From Selenomonadales bacterium (GTDB taxonomy: Bacteria > Bacillota > Negativicutes > Sporomusales > UBA7701): 64,000 bases of DNA. Made by a program: the position numbers and the translations under genes. Where the stretch lies: contig JAHDOI010000025.1 in NCBI GenBank assembly GCA_018434945.1, positions 33,995 to 97,994 of the forward strand, given 5' to 3'. Within the stretch, counting starts at the first letter, position 1; every line of letters begins with the position of its first letter. The notes beneath the pieces were generated by a model. That model saw only the letters and a program-made list of their open reading frames with translations, did not search any database and was not told the origin of the DNA. Shown piece by piece: positions 8,781-16,903 of this stretch.

Positions 8781-9419
8781 GTGACCGCGGGCGAAATAAT
8801 GCACCAGCTCAGGCTGGAACTTTGGCACATCACTTATGCGCGTTATCTGGAGCAAGAGCTTTTCTCGTGGCAGTGGTGGGCAATCGCCGCCTTTCTGGCG
8901 GTGTTGTATGTCGTATGGTGGCGGTTTGTCGATAAGGGAAGGCTGGTGGAAATACTACTGTTCGGTTCGTTCGTGTCCGTGATGTCGGCGGTGGTCGATA
9001 TATGGGGGGTGACGACGGCCCACTGGCAGTACAACATCAGGCTGCTGCCCCTGCTGCCGGCGCCTTTCCCGTTCGATTATACCGCGGTTCCGATCGCGAT
9101 GATGCTCGTTTATCAGTATTGCCCGCGGTGGAGCAGTTACCTTGCCTGGTCGGCGGCGATTGCCGCTTTGTTCAGCTTCGGGCTGGCGCCCCTACTGAGA
9201 GTTGCCGGGATAAACACTTTCTTTAACTGGAACTTCGGCTATTATTTCGTGATTCTGATGGCGTACGCGACGATAGCGCGGTCTGTCATCCTGCTGACGC
9301 TGAAGGCGGCGGCGGCCGACAGGGCGGAAACGCGTTATGCCAGCCGCTTCCCGCCGCTCGCCCAGCCAGCGGCCAAGCCGCTGCCGGACGAGGAGGCGGA
9401 AGGCAACTCTGAGGAATAG
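8781..9419 (+). CDS. Integral membrane protein, CBO0543-like
   Basis: 212-residue hydrophobic protein. After a short amphipathic N-terminus there are about five membrane segments (W-W-A-I-A-A-F near 30, I-L-L-F-G-S near 60, then around 100, 125 and 155) and a charged C-terminal tail rich in Glu/Asp. The pattern resembles the CBO0543 family of Firmicutes membrane proteins of unknown function. GTG at 8781 was chosen because GAGGAGGGG lies 8 bp upstream; an ATG at 8709 would start inside the panE terminator. No functional context is evident. Confidence 0.75.
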   Translation: MTAGEIMHQLRLELWHITYARYLEQELFSWQWWAIAAFLAVLYVVWWRFVDKGRLVEILLFGSFVSVMSAVVDIWGVTTAHWQYNIRLLPLLPAPFPFDYTAVPIAMMLVYQYCPRWSSYLAWSAAIAALFSFGLAPLLRVAGINTFFNWNFGYYFVILMAYATIARSVILLTLKAAAADRAETRYASRFPPLAQPAAKPLPDEEAEGNSEE

Positions 9420-9508
9420 TTTTTCGCGAGAACACGAGCTTTCGCACGGACGGAACCCCCGGCCATCGCATACCTTGTAGCAGTAGCAAGGAGAGGAGCG
9501 GAGCCGCG

Positions 9509-9766
9509 ATGTGGAAGCTTGTCGTCAATGCCCCGAACTTGTGCGTCGGAGCGATCACGGTCGTTTTCCTGTTTATCTGGCTGACGGCCTGGACGCTGAA
9601 CGCGCTGAAGAATACGCATTTCGATCTCAGCAGTTTGCGGGATATGTATATCTGGCTGATGACCCAGCTGAACGCGACCCATGCGATCAATTCGGTTTTC
9701 AACAGCCCCCGCGGCAATATGCCCCGCTGGGACAATCAGCCCGCCGCCCGCGCTAACGGCGACTGA
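9509..9766 (+). CDS. Small membrane protein (85 aa)
   Basis: One clear transmembrane segment (I-T-V-V-F-L-F-I-W-L, residues ~15-35) followed by a polar tail of ~50 residues. A GGAGAGGAG site precedes the ATG. Its last codons overlap the 3' end of the convergent hexokinase gene by 14 bp. No family recognised. Confidence 0.6.
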   Translation: MWKLVVNAPNLCVGAITVVFLFIWLTAWTLNALKNTHFDLSSLRDMYIWLMTQLNATHAINSVFNSPRGNMPRWDNQPAARANGD

Positions 9767-10928
9767 CGGCCAGCGCGGCGGCGATCGCCGCTCCCGCCCC
9801 GGAGCCGTCTTTGACGAGGACGGGGGAGATACCGAGCGCGGCGGCCAGCATCCCGGCGTAGCCGGGCATTTTTTCGTACAGCGAGCCGTCGATGGCGATG
9901 GTGTGCCTGTTTTTCCGGTGAGGGTCGATGTGGTCGAGGACGCCGCGGAAGGTGGCGGCGACGAGCCTGGCGGACCGCCCGGCGACGAGGGCGGCAAGGC
10001 GGCGGCGCGGGCCGTCCGGTCCCGCGAGCCAGCCGGCGAGGTCTTCGGCGGTGAGCGAGTAGGGCGGGCCGGTCTCGCCGCCGGCATCGGCGATGATAAG
10101 GCGGGCGATTTCGCCGAGGTAGCGGCCGGCAGCCGCCTTTTCGAGGCGCTGGGCGCCGGGGTGCCCGCTGGCGGCGTCGAGGATGTCGTCCCAGGAGCTG
10201 AGGGGCAGGGTGGCGAAGTTGCCTGATTCCATGTTGATGATAGTGCCGCGGCCGGCGTCGTAGTAGCAGGTGTTGTGGCCGGTGCCGCAGATGGCGGCGA
10301 TGTCGGCGGCGGGATCGCGGTAGGCGGCGGCGAGCAGCGTGCCGACGGTGTCGTTGATGACGGCGACGGGGCGCACATGCGCGAGCTCCCGGCGGGCGAG
10401 GGCGGCTGCCAGGAGGCTGCTCACTTCGCGGCCTTCGACGCCGGCGGTCTTTATTTCCTTTGTCCAGCCGAGCAGGATGGCGCTGCCGAGGTCGGGCTGG
10501 CGGGAGGGGAAGGAGAAGGTGTGGCCGAGGTAGTAGTCGCGCCCGTCGCCGACGAGGGGAGCGATCTGGGCGGCGAGGAAGTCGAAGAGCTGTTCTTCGC
10601 TGGCGGCGGCGGCGGTGTGGTCGTAGGCGCCCGCCGGATCCCTGAGCGGAGCGGCGGTTTGGCCGCGGACGAGCCATTTACCCGCGCCGCAGAGCTCGAC
10701 GAGCTGGACGCGGACGTTGCTGCCGCCGAAGTCGAGGGCGAGGAAGAGGCCGCGCTCGTGGCCGCCCGGTTTGCCGAGGTGGGAGGGCAGCATTTTGAGG
10801 GTGCTCTGTTCGCCGGCCAGCCCGGCGGCCATGGCGGCGGCAAATTGGCGGGCTATGGCGTCCTCCTGGGCCGGGGTGATGGTGAGGGCGCGCTCGGCGC
10901 GGGCGAGGATGTCGGCGGGGATGTGCAT
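9753..10928 (-). CDS. Hexokinase of the eukaryotic (PF00349/PF03727) type
   Basis: Sugar kinase of 391 aa. It has the large two-domain hexokinase layout rather than the ROK glucokinase form. Motifs: phosphate-1 A-L-D-F-G-G-S-N-V-R-V (residues ~67-78), T-F-S-F-P-S-R-Q in the sugar-binding position, I-N-D-T-V-G-T-L with the catalytic Asp, G-T-G-H-N-T-C-Y, and C-terminal I-D-G-S-L-Y-E-K-M-P-G-Y. ATG at 10928 has a GGGAGG site. A terminator separates it from pdxT upstream, so it is monocistronic. ATP-dependent phosphorylation of glucose or a related hexose is expected; specificity is unknown. Confidence 0.88.
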   Translation of the reverse strand: MHIPADILARAERALTITPAQEDAIARQFAAAMAAGLAGEQSTLKMLPSHLGKPGGHERGLFLALDFGGSNVRVQLVELCGAGKWLVRGQTAAPLRDPAGAYDHTAAAASEEQLFDFLAAQIAPLVGDGRDYYLGHTFSFPSRQPDLGSAILLGWTKEIKTAGVEGREVSSLLAAALARRELAHVRPVAVINDTVGTLLAAAYRDPAADIAAICGTGHNTCYYDAGRGTIINMESGNFATLPLSSWDDILDAASGHPGAQRLEKAAAGRYLGEIARLIIADAGGETGPPYSLTAEDLAGWLAGPDGPRRRLAALVAGRSARLVAATFRGVLDHIDPHRKNRHTIAIDGSLYEKMPGYAGMLAAALGISPVLVKDGSGAGAAIAAALAVSRR

Positions 10929-10943
10929 GGCGATGCCTCCCTT

Positions 10944-10988
10944 TAAAAAAGAACGGCCAACGAATATGTAGTATATTCGTTGGCCGTT
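10944..10988 (-). terminator. Terminator of pdxST
   Basis: AACGGCCAACGAATAT (10952-10967) and ATATTCGTTGGCCGTT (10973-10988) form a 16-bp perfect stem; on the minus strand it is followed by a CTTTTTT tract. It lies 10 bp past the pdxT stop. Confidence 0.92.
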
Positions 10989-10998
10989 TCCTTTTAAC

Positions 10999-11574
10999 CT
11001 ATGCTTTGCCTTGGATCATTTTTATGAAATATCTGTGGATGCGGTCGTCGTCGGTGAGTTCGGGGTGGAAGGCGGTGGCCAGGAGGTTGCCCTGGCGGGC
11101 GATGACGATGTGGTCGCCGACGGCGGCGAGGACTTTGACATCCGGCCCGGCTAGTTCGATGAAGGGGGCGCGGATGAATACGGCCCTCACCGGTTCGGCG
11201 CCGAATTCGGGGACGTTGAGGTCGGCTTCGAAGCTCTCGCGCTGGCGTCCGAAGGCGTTGCGCCTGACGGTGACGTCCATGAGGCCGAGACGCGGCTGGT
11301 CGCTGCCGACGATTTCTCTGGCGAGGAGGATCATGCCGGCGCAGGTGCCGTAAACGGCCATGCCTGCTGCGGCCCGCTCCCTGATTTTATCCATGAGGCC
11401 CCATTCGACAAGCAGTTTGCCGATGGTGGTGCTTTCGCCGCCGGGGATGACGAGGCCGGCGAGGTCGTCGAGGTCTTCCGGCTTCCTGACTTCGACGGCT
11501 TCGGCGCCGCAGCGTTCGAGCATCCAGCGGTGTTCGCGGAAGGCGCCCTGGAGGGCGAGTACGCCGATTTTCAC
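10999..11574 (-). CDS. pdxT: Pyridoxal 5'-phosphate synthase glutaminase subunit
   Basis: Glutaminase subunit (191 aa) that hydrolyses glutamine and channels ammonia to PdxS. Class-I-like features: I-P-G-G-E-S-T-T (residues ~45-52), nucleophile Cys in Y-G-T-C-A-G-M-I-L, and the C-terminal A-F-H-P-E-L-T with catalytic His and Glu. The GTG start lies 2 bp after the pdxS stop, so the two are translationally coupled, giving the expected PdxS12-PdxT12 complex. Confidence 0.97.
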   Translation of the reverse strand: MKIGVLALQGAFREHRWMLERCGAEAVEVRKPEDLDDLAGLVIPGGESTTIGKLLVEWGLMDKIRERAAAGMAVYGTCAGMILLAREIVGSDQPRLGLMDVTVRRNAFGRQRESFEADLNVPEFGAEPVRAVFIRAPFIELAGPDVKVLAAVGDHIVIARQGNLLATAFHPELTDDDRIHRYFIKMIQGKA

Positions 11575-11576
11575 TG

Positions 11577-12458
11577 TTACCAGCCCCGCTCCTGCATCCG
11601 CTCGTGGGGAGCGATGGTGGAGATCTCCAGGCCGGGCATGGCTTCGCCCAGCCCGCGGGAGACTTCGGCGAGGACTTTGGGGTCGTTGTGGTAGGTGGTG
11701 GCGGCGACGATGGCTTTTGCTCTCGCTGCCGGGTCGGAGGATTTGAAGATGCCGGAGCCGACGAAGATGCCGTCGCAGCCGAGCTGCATCATGAGGGCGG
11801 CGTCGGCCGGGGTGGCGATGCCGCCGGCGGCGAAGTTGACGACCGGCAGGCGGCCGAGTTTCTTTGTTTCGTGGACGAGCTCGATGGGGGCGGCGATGTT
11901 TTTGGCGAAGGCGGCGACTTCTTCTTCGGGGAGATTCTGGAGAAGGCGGATTTCGCTCATGACCATGCGGATGTGCTTGACGGCTTCGACGACGTTGCCG
12001 GTGCCGGGCTCGCCCTTGGTGCGGATCATGGCCGCGCCTTCGCCGATGCGGCGGAGGGCTTCGCCGAGGTTTTTGGCGCCGCAGACGAAGGGTACTTTGA
12101 AGTCGTGTTTGTTGATATGGAATTTGTCGTCGGCGGGGGTGAGGACTTCGCTCTCGTCAATGTAGTCGGCGCCGAGGGCTTCGAGGATGCGGGCCTCGAC
12201 GAAGTGGCCGATGCGGGCTTTGGCCATTACGGGGATGGTGACGGCTTCCATGATCCTCTGGACGATGGTGGGGTCGGCCATGCGGGCAACGCCGCCGGCG
12301 GCGCGGATATCGGCCGGGACCCTTTCGAGGGCCATAACGGCGCAGGCGCCGGCCTGTTCGGCGATCTTAGCCTGTTCGGGAGTGGTCACGTCCATGATTA
12401 CGCCGCCTTTGAGCATCTCGGCCAGGCCGGCTTTTACGCGAAAGGTTCCTTGTTCCAT
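11577..12458 (-). CDS. pdxS: Pyridoxal 5'-phosphate synthase, lyase subunit
   Basis: Core enzyme of the deoxyxylulose-independent vitamin B6 route: makes PLP from ribose 5-phosphate, glyceraldehyde 3-phosphate and ammonia. The 293-residue TIM barrel is highly conserved: G-G-V-I-M-D-V-T near 20, [22 protein letters not shown] with a catalytic Lys, and G-E-P-G-T-G-N. ATG at 12458 has AGGAGG 9 bp upstream; the frame extends further but without a signal. A MocR regulator gene lies upstream on the same strand. Confidence 0.97.
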   Translation of the reverse strand: MEQGTFRVKAGLAEMLKGGVIMDVTTPEQAKIAEQAGACAVMALERVPADIRAAGGVARMADPTIVQRIMEAVTIPVMAKARIGHFVEARILEALGADYIDESEVLTPADDKFHINKHDFKVPFVCGAKNLGEALRRIGEGAAMIRTKGEPGTGNVVEAVKHIRMVMSEIRLLQNLPEEEVAAFAKNIAAPIELVHETKKLGRLPVVNFAAGGIATPADAALMMQLGCDGIFVGSGIFKSSDPAARAKAIVAATTYHNDPKVLAEVSRGLGEAMPGLEISTIAPHERMQERGW

Positions 12459-12564
12459 TGTGTTTCTACCTCCTGTATCGTGCATCAACTTTAACATGGG
12501 GTCATTTCGGGCAATTTATACGACGGTCAGCGGCAAAGCCGCCGGGGCCGGGGGTTTTTGCGCG

Positions 12565-14049
12565 TCAGGCGGGGCTGTGGATCTGGCGGAGCGCGGCGGC
12601 GAGGCGCCGCACGCCTTCGGTGATTTCTCCCTCGTCAAGGGGGGAGATGGAGAGGCGCAGGTATGTATCGGGGGTTTCGCCGTAGAAGAAGCTGCCGCCG
12701 GTGGTCGCTTCGACGCCGTGGGCAGCGAGGTGGGCTTTCCAGTCGGCCGGCGGGCGGGGTGGCGGCTTGAGCTTGAGCCAGATGAGGAAGCCGCCGCTGG
12801 GTTCGGTCCATTCGGCCCAGGCGGGGTCGATGTGGCGCTGGAGAGCGCGGACGGCGGTCTGCATCCTTTTGCGGTAGGCGCGGTGCATCCTGCCGATGTG
12901 GCGGTCGTAGTGGCCGCTCTGGCAGAATTCGTGGATGGCCGCCTGGAGGATCATGCTGGGGGCGAGTTCGCTGAAGCGGTGGATGGCGGCGAGCCGCTCG
13001 ACGCACTCTTTTTCGGCTGCCAGCCAGCCGACGCGGGCGCCGGGGAAGAGGACTTTGGAGAATGTGCCGCAGTAGATGACGAGGTGGTGTCTGTCCATCG
13101 ATTTGACGGGCAGGACAATGCGGCCGCTGTATTTCATTTCTTCCTCGAAACCGTCTTCGAGGATGGGGATGCGGTGCTGTTCGCACAGCGAGAGCAGCCG
13201 TTCGCGATGGGCCTGGCCGGTGCTGATGCCGGTGGGGTTCTGGAATGTGGGCATTGTGTAGACGAGGACGGGGCGGTCTGCGGCGATAGCGGCGGCGAGG
13301 GCGTCGAGGTCCATACCGTCACGCCGGACGGGGATCTCGACTGGCCGGAGACCGTAGAAGCGCAGCAACGGCAGGACGTAGTCGTAGGTGGGGGCTTCGA
13401 TGGCGACGGTCTTGCCGGGGGCGGCGATCATGCGGAAGACGAGGTCGATACCCTGCTGCGAGCCGTTGGTGATGAGGATCTCGTCGGCGGTTACGGATAT
13501 GCCGTGGCTCTGGAGACGACGGGCTATGTATTCGCGGAGGGGGCGGAAGCCGGCCCTGGCACCGTAGCCTAACAGGACGTCGCCGTGGTTTTTCATCGCG
13601 CGGTCGAGGCAGGCGCGGAAGCTTTCGAGGGGGAAGAGGCGGCTGTCCATGTTCATGCTGGCGAAATTGATGAGGGCGGGGGTGCTTTCCCGGCCGGGCG
13701 GGTCGAGCCGCCGGTAGGACTGCCAGAGGGCATCGCTGGGCTGCGAGGCGGTGGCCTGCCAGTCGACAAGGCCCTTTTCGCCGCGGTCGGCGGCGGTGGC
13801 GATCTGCATGCGGTCGCGGACGCGCGGGCAGGAGCCGGGACTGAGGTCGACGAAACCGAGAGCCCATAGTTCCTGGTAGGCGGCGGCGGCAGTGGAGCGG
13901 TGGATGGCAAGCTGGTCGGCCAGCCGTCGGGTGGAGGGGAGCTTTTCGCCGGGCAGCAGGACGCGGCCGGCGATCTTGTCCCTGATCTGGGCGATGATCT
14001 GCCGGTAGATGGGCTCGGGGCTGTGTTCGTCGACGGTGAGCAGCAGCAT
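12565..14049 (-). CDS. pdxR: MocR-type PLP-dependent regulator, probable PdxR
   Basis: Transcription factor of 494 aa built from an N-terminal GntR winged helix (residues ~5-75, P-S-T-R-R-L-A region) and a fold-type I aminotransferase domain (~110-490) that binds PLP. The PLP-lysine segment reads Y-C-G-T-F-S-K-V-L-F-P-G. ATG at 14049 follows CCGGAGG; the frame extends to 14112 without a site. It lies 106 bp upstream of pdxST in the same direction. PdxR regulators of pdxST are typically divergent, so the tandem order is a minor oddity. The assignment as PdxR rests on this neighbourhood. Confidence 0.82.
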   Translation of the reverse strand: MLLLTVDEHSPEPIYRQIIAQIRDKIAGRVLLPGEKLPSTRRLADQLAIHRSTAAAAYQELWALGFVDLSPGSCPRVRDRMQIATAADRGEKGLVDWQATASQPSDALWQSYRRLDPPGRESTPALINFASMNMDSRLFPLESFRACLDRAMKNHGDVLLGYGARAGFRPLREYIARRLQSHGISVTADEILITNGSQQGIDLVFRMIAAPGKTVAIEAPTYDYVLPLLRFYGLRPVEIPVRRDGMDLDALAAAIAADRPVLVYTMPTFQNPTGISTGQAHRERLLSLCEQHRIPILEDGFEEEMKYSGRIVLPVKSMDRHHLVIYCGTFSKVLFPGARVGWLAAEKECVERLAAIHRFSELAPSMILQAAIHEFCQSGHYDRHIGRMHRAYRKRMQTAVRALQRHIDPAWAEWTEPSGGFLIWLKLKPPPRPPADWKAHLAAHGVEATTGGSFFYGETPDTYLRLSISPLDEGEITEGVRRLAAALRQIHSPA

Positions 14050-14153
14050 CGGCACCTCCGGGCGGATTATCCGCCATGATGAAAATATACCGCTAATCCG
14101 GCCTGTCGTCAATCGCCAGTTTTGCTATATTTGGAACCGACCAGTTTGAGGGC

Positions 14154-14183
14154 GAAAAAAGAAACGCCCCGGATCGAGGCGTT
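14154..14183 (-). terminator. Terminator downstream of the reductase-like gene
   Basis: AACGCC (14163-14168) pairs with GGCGTT (14178-14183); read on the minus strand the hairpin is followed by TTTCTTTTTTCG. It lies beyond the repeat element at 14208-14327, so the transcript of the 14334-15017 gene would carry the whole repeat in its 3' end. Confidence 0.7.
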
Positions 14184-14207
14184 CCTAATTAATCATGCAT
14201 TGCGCAA

Positions 14208-14327
14208 GGCCGTGGAGAAGGCCCCAGATGCAAGGCGCACCGGAGGATGACACCGGAAGCGTACACGGACGTACGCTGAGGATGGCAGCCGAGGAGCAAC
14301 GCCGCAGATGGGGTCTTATCCGCGGCC
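14208..14327. repeat. Dispersed hairpin repeat, copy 1
   Basis: A conserved core (AGATGCAAGGCGCACCGGA at the left, GAGGAGCAACGCCGCAGATG at the right, with GCGTAC/GTACGC in the middle) is enclosed by long complementary arms: GGCCGTGGAGAAGGCCCC on the left and the near-complement of it on the right (ends at 14327). The right arm ends 6 bp before the stop codon of the minus-strand gene at 14334. The middle is almost identical to copy 2, but the arms are not. Confidence 0.9.
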
Positions 14328-14333
14328 TGCCCC

Positions 14334-15017
14334 TTATTTTTTCATCTTAGCCCGTACCGCACGGACGATCTGGCGGGCGAAGGGTCCGAGATCCTGGTCG
14401 GCATACGCTTTGAGCACACCGGCCGCGACCTGGCGGATGGCGCTTTTGACGATGTCGGGGTCGGTGACGTTTTGCTGGCGCAGGCTTTCTTCGATGTATA
14501 CGGCCGCTTCGAGCGCTTTTTCGGCGGCGGTTGTGTTGATGAAGCTGACGATGTCGGCCTTGCCGACGATGACGTGGCCGGCGGCGGCGAATATTTCCTT
14601 GGCAACCGGCACGAGGTCGGCCGGCCGGCTGTCGACGATAACGACCGGGTCGAGCCCGAGGGACATTTCGCCGGCGTGGCCGACAAATTTGACGTTGATG
14701 CAGCGGACGGGCGGGACGGCCGTTTCTTCGAGGACATGCTGGGCGACGTTGGTGGCGATGTTGATGATGGTCACAGGGGTTTTGAGCTGGTTGAAATCTT
14801 TTATGCAGTTGATGACTTCGGGGTCGGGGACGGCGAGGATGACGGTACCAAGGGCCGCGAGCTCGTCGATGGAGCCGGCTGACGGCAGGCCGAGTTCGCT
14901 TTGCATGCCCGCCAGGAAGGCGGGGTCGCGGTCGAAGATGGTTAGGTTTACGTGATTTTTAAGACGACGGGCAAGTTCCCTGCCCATGCGGCCAATGCCG
15001 ATTATGCCGACTTGCAT
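14334..15017 (-). CDS. NAD(P)-binding protein, pyrroline-5-carboxylate reductase-like
   Basis: 227-residue protein with an N-terminal Rossmann motif G-I-I-G-I-G-R-M-G (residues ~4-12) and a C-terminal helical segment of the kind that dimerises in P5C reductase and related dehydrogenases (F-I-N-T-T-A-A-E-K-A region). It is shorter than typical P5CR (about 265-280 aa) and the usual proline-reductase signature is not clear, so the substrate is uncertain. GGGGTGA upstream of the ATG is also the end of a 42-codon gene, implying coupling. Confidence 0.75.
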   Translation of the reverse strand: MQVGIIGIGRMGRELARRLKNHVNLTIFDRDPAFLAGMQSELGLPSAGSIDELAALGTVILAVPDPEVINCIKDFNQLKTPVTIINIATNVAQHVLEETAVPPVRCINVKFVGHAGEMSLGLDPVVIVDSRPADLVPVAKEIFAAAGHVIVGKADIVSFINTTAAEKALEAAVYIEESLRQQNVTDPDIVKSAIRQVAAGVLKAYADQDLGPFARQIVRAVRAKMKK

Positions 15018-15021
15018 GCTT

Positions 15022-15150
15022 TCACCCCTGCTGCGTGTTGTTTGTACTAAGCCGGAGGATGTTATCGTATATCGCTTTGGAGACGACGTCTAGTATTTCG
15101 CAGACCGTGGCAAAGGATACGACGGCGGCGACAAGCAAGCGTTCGCTCAT
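15022..15150 (-). CDS. Small protein (42 aa) upstream of the reductase-like gene
   Basis: ATG-initiated frame of 42 codons behind GGGGGAAAG. The N-terminal half is hydrophobic (L-L-V-A-A-V-V-S-F-A-T-V), the rest polar and Asn/Ser-rich. Its stop codon sits 4 bp before the next ATG and its last codons contain that gene's ribosome binding site, so the two are translationally linked. No family recognised. Confidence 0.55.
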   Translation of the reverse strand: MSERLLVAAVVSFATVCEILDVVSKAIYDNILRLSTNNTQQG

Positions 15151-15307
15151 TGATCTTTCCCCCTGACTGTTCCTGTTATTATTATAGCACAGGGTAAGTG
15201 ATGTTCTCCCCTATATATAGAGGGTCAGGCTATAAACTTAGTGCAGATGTTGTGGTTTTCATTTATAATGGAAGCAGGTAGCACTTTTTGTCAAAAGGGG
15301 GATTCCT

Positions 15308-16693
15308 TTGAACAAGCATTATGTACTCGATACTAATGTTTTGCTTTATTCTCCCCAAGCTATCTTCGCTTTCAGCGAACACACGGTGATTATCCCCGAA
15401 GTGGTGCTGGAGGAGCTCGACAAGTTCAAGTCGGAGACGACCGAGCGCGGCGCCCATAGCCGCCAGGTAAGCCGCATCATCGACGAGCTGCGCTCTGAGG
15501 GCAATCTGCTGAACGGTGTTCCGCTCAACGATCAGGGCGGCATTCTGCGCATCGAGACAAACTGTCTGGAGATTAACCTGCCCCCCCACTGGGACCGGGC
15601 CAAGCCGGACAACCGCATCCTCCAGGTCTGCAAAGGTCTGGCTGACAACGGTGAGCATACGGTGCTGGTCAGCCGCGATACCAACCTGCGCGTCAAGGCG
15701 GTCATCCTCGATATCCAGGCGGAGGATTTCCGCAACGATAAGGTGGCGGCGATCGAGGATCAATATACGGGTCGCACGGTTGTCTATACATCGTCTGCTA
15801 TGATCGACAAGTTCCACCTCGACGACGGAAACTTCATTGATCCCGTCCAGCTCAACGAGTACAACGAGGCTGATCATACTCTCAGGCCGGCCGAGTTCGT
15901 GACCAACCAGTTCATGCTGCTCCGGTCGACCGATAATGACCGCCATACCGCTCTGGGCCGCTTTGACGGGGAAAAGGTGGTTCACCTGAAGTACCGCAAT
16001 CGCAACCCGTTCGGCGTGACGCCGCGAAATATCGGCCAGGTTTTTATGCAGGAATGCCTGATGATGGATGCGGATGAGGCACCGCTGGTCATCATCAAGG
16101 GGCCGGCCGGGACGGCCAAGACGTTTTATTCGCTGGCGGTCGGGCTTTACAAGCACCTCGACTGCCGGCCCCGCGATTATCACCACCTGCTCATCTGCCG
16201 CCCCAATATCCCCATGGATGAGGATATCGGCTTTCTGCCGGGATCGGAAAACGAGAAGATCAGCCCGTATATGCGCGGGGTGCGCGATAATATGTTCACC
16301 CTTATGTCGGGCCATATGATGACCGAGGCAAAGGAAATCTCCCAGGTGGAAGATACGGTGCAGATGCTGTTCGACAAGCGCATCATCCAGACGGAGGCGC
16401 TGGCTTATCAGCGCGGCCGCTCGCTTTATAAGTACTGGATGATCCTCGACGAGATGCAGAACGCCACGCCGCGCCAGGCCAAAGGGGTTATCACCAGGCC
16501 GGGGGTGGGCACGAAGATTATTCTCCTCGGCGACCCGGAGCAGATCGACAATCCGTTCCTCGACAGCCGTTCCAACGGCCTGAGCTACGCGAGCGAGAAG
16601 ATGCGCGGCTCGAAGCTGTGCTTCCAGGTGACGCTGCAGTACGACGAGTGCGAGCGTTCGCCCCTGGCTGCAGAAGCGGCGCTGCGCCTGTGA
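15308..16693 (+). CDS. PhoH-family ATPase with N-terminal PIN domain (YlaK-like)
   Basis: 461-residue PIN-PhoH fusion. Residues ~5-140 are a PIN nuclease domain (Y-V-L-D-T-N-V-L-L at the start, V-L-V-S-R-D-T-N-L-R later with the acidic residues). Residues ~240-461 are the PhoH P-loop ATPase with Walker A G-P-A-G-T-A-K-T (~264-271) and Walker B I-L-D-E-M-Q-N. Such proteins are RNA helicase/ribonuclease candidates. The start is TTG with AAAAGGGGG 8 bp upstream. Monocistronic. Confidence 0.93.
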   Translation: MNKHYVLDTNVLLYSPQAIFAFSEHTVIIPEVVLEELDKFKSETTERGAHSRQVSRIIDELRSEGNLLNGVPLNDQGGILRIETNCLEINLPPHWDRAKPDNRILQVCKGLADNGEHTVLVSRDTNLRVKAVILDIQAEDFRNDKVAAIEDQYTGRTVVYTSSAMIDKFHLDDGNFIDPVQLNEYNEADHTLRPAEFVTNQFMLLRSTDNDRHTALGRFDGEKVVHLKYRNRNPFGVTPRNIGQVFMQECLMMDADEAPLVIIKGPAGTAKTFYSLAVGLYKHLDCRPRDYHHLLICRPNIPMDEDIGFLPGSENEKISPYMRGVRDNMFTLMSGHMMTEAKEISQVEDTVQMLFDKRIIQTEALAYQRGRSLYKYWMILDEMQNATPRQAKGVITRPGVGTKIILLGDPEQIDNPFLDSRSNGLSYASEKMRGSKLCFQVTLQYDECERSPLAAEAALRL

Positions 16694-16788
16694 CATAAAT
16701 TATCATTATTGCCGGAATTGCCGCGCTTTAATCTTGCGCGATTGAAAATAATGGATTAAAATAATATTTGAAGTGCTTATTGCCGCGG

Positions 16789-16835
16789 AGCTGGGAGGGG
16801 CCTGCAGAGTAGGTTTCCCCTGGCTTTGCTTTTTT
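16789..16835 (+). promoter_or_regulatory. Leader hairpin (attenuator-like) before transporter 1
   Basis: An imperfect stem rich in G.U pairs (starting AGCTGGGAGGGGCCT, returning through AGGTTTCCCCTGGCT) is followed by TTTGCTTTTTTG. It lies about 70 bp before the transporter start, with no gene ending nearby in frame to need it. Together with the hairpins at 18267 and 19684 it suggests transcription attenuation of each transporter copy. Confidence 0.5.
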
Positions 16836-16903
16836 GTGCCCAAAAATGTCGCGCCCCACTGCGGCGCTTGCTATAGCAGACTATTTTGGGAGGAGTCTTC
16901 GGT

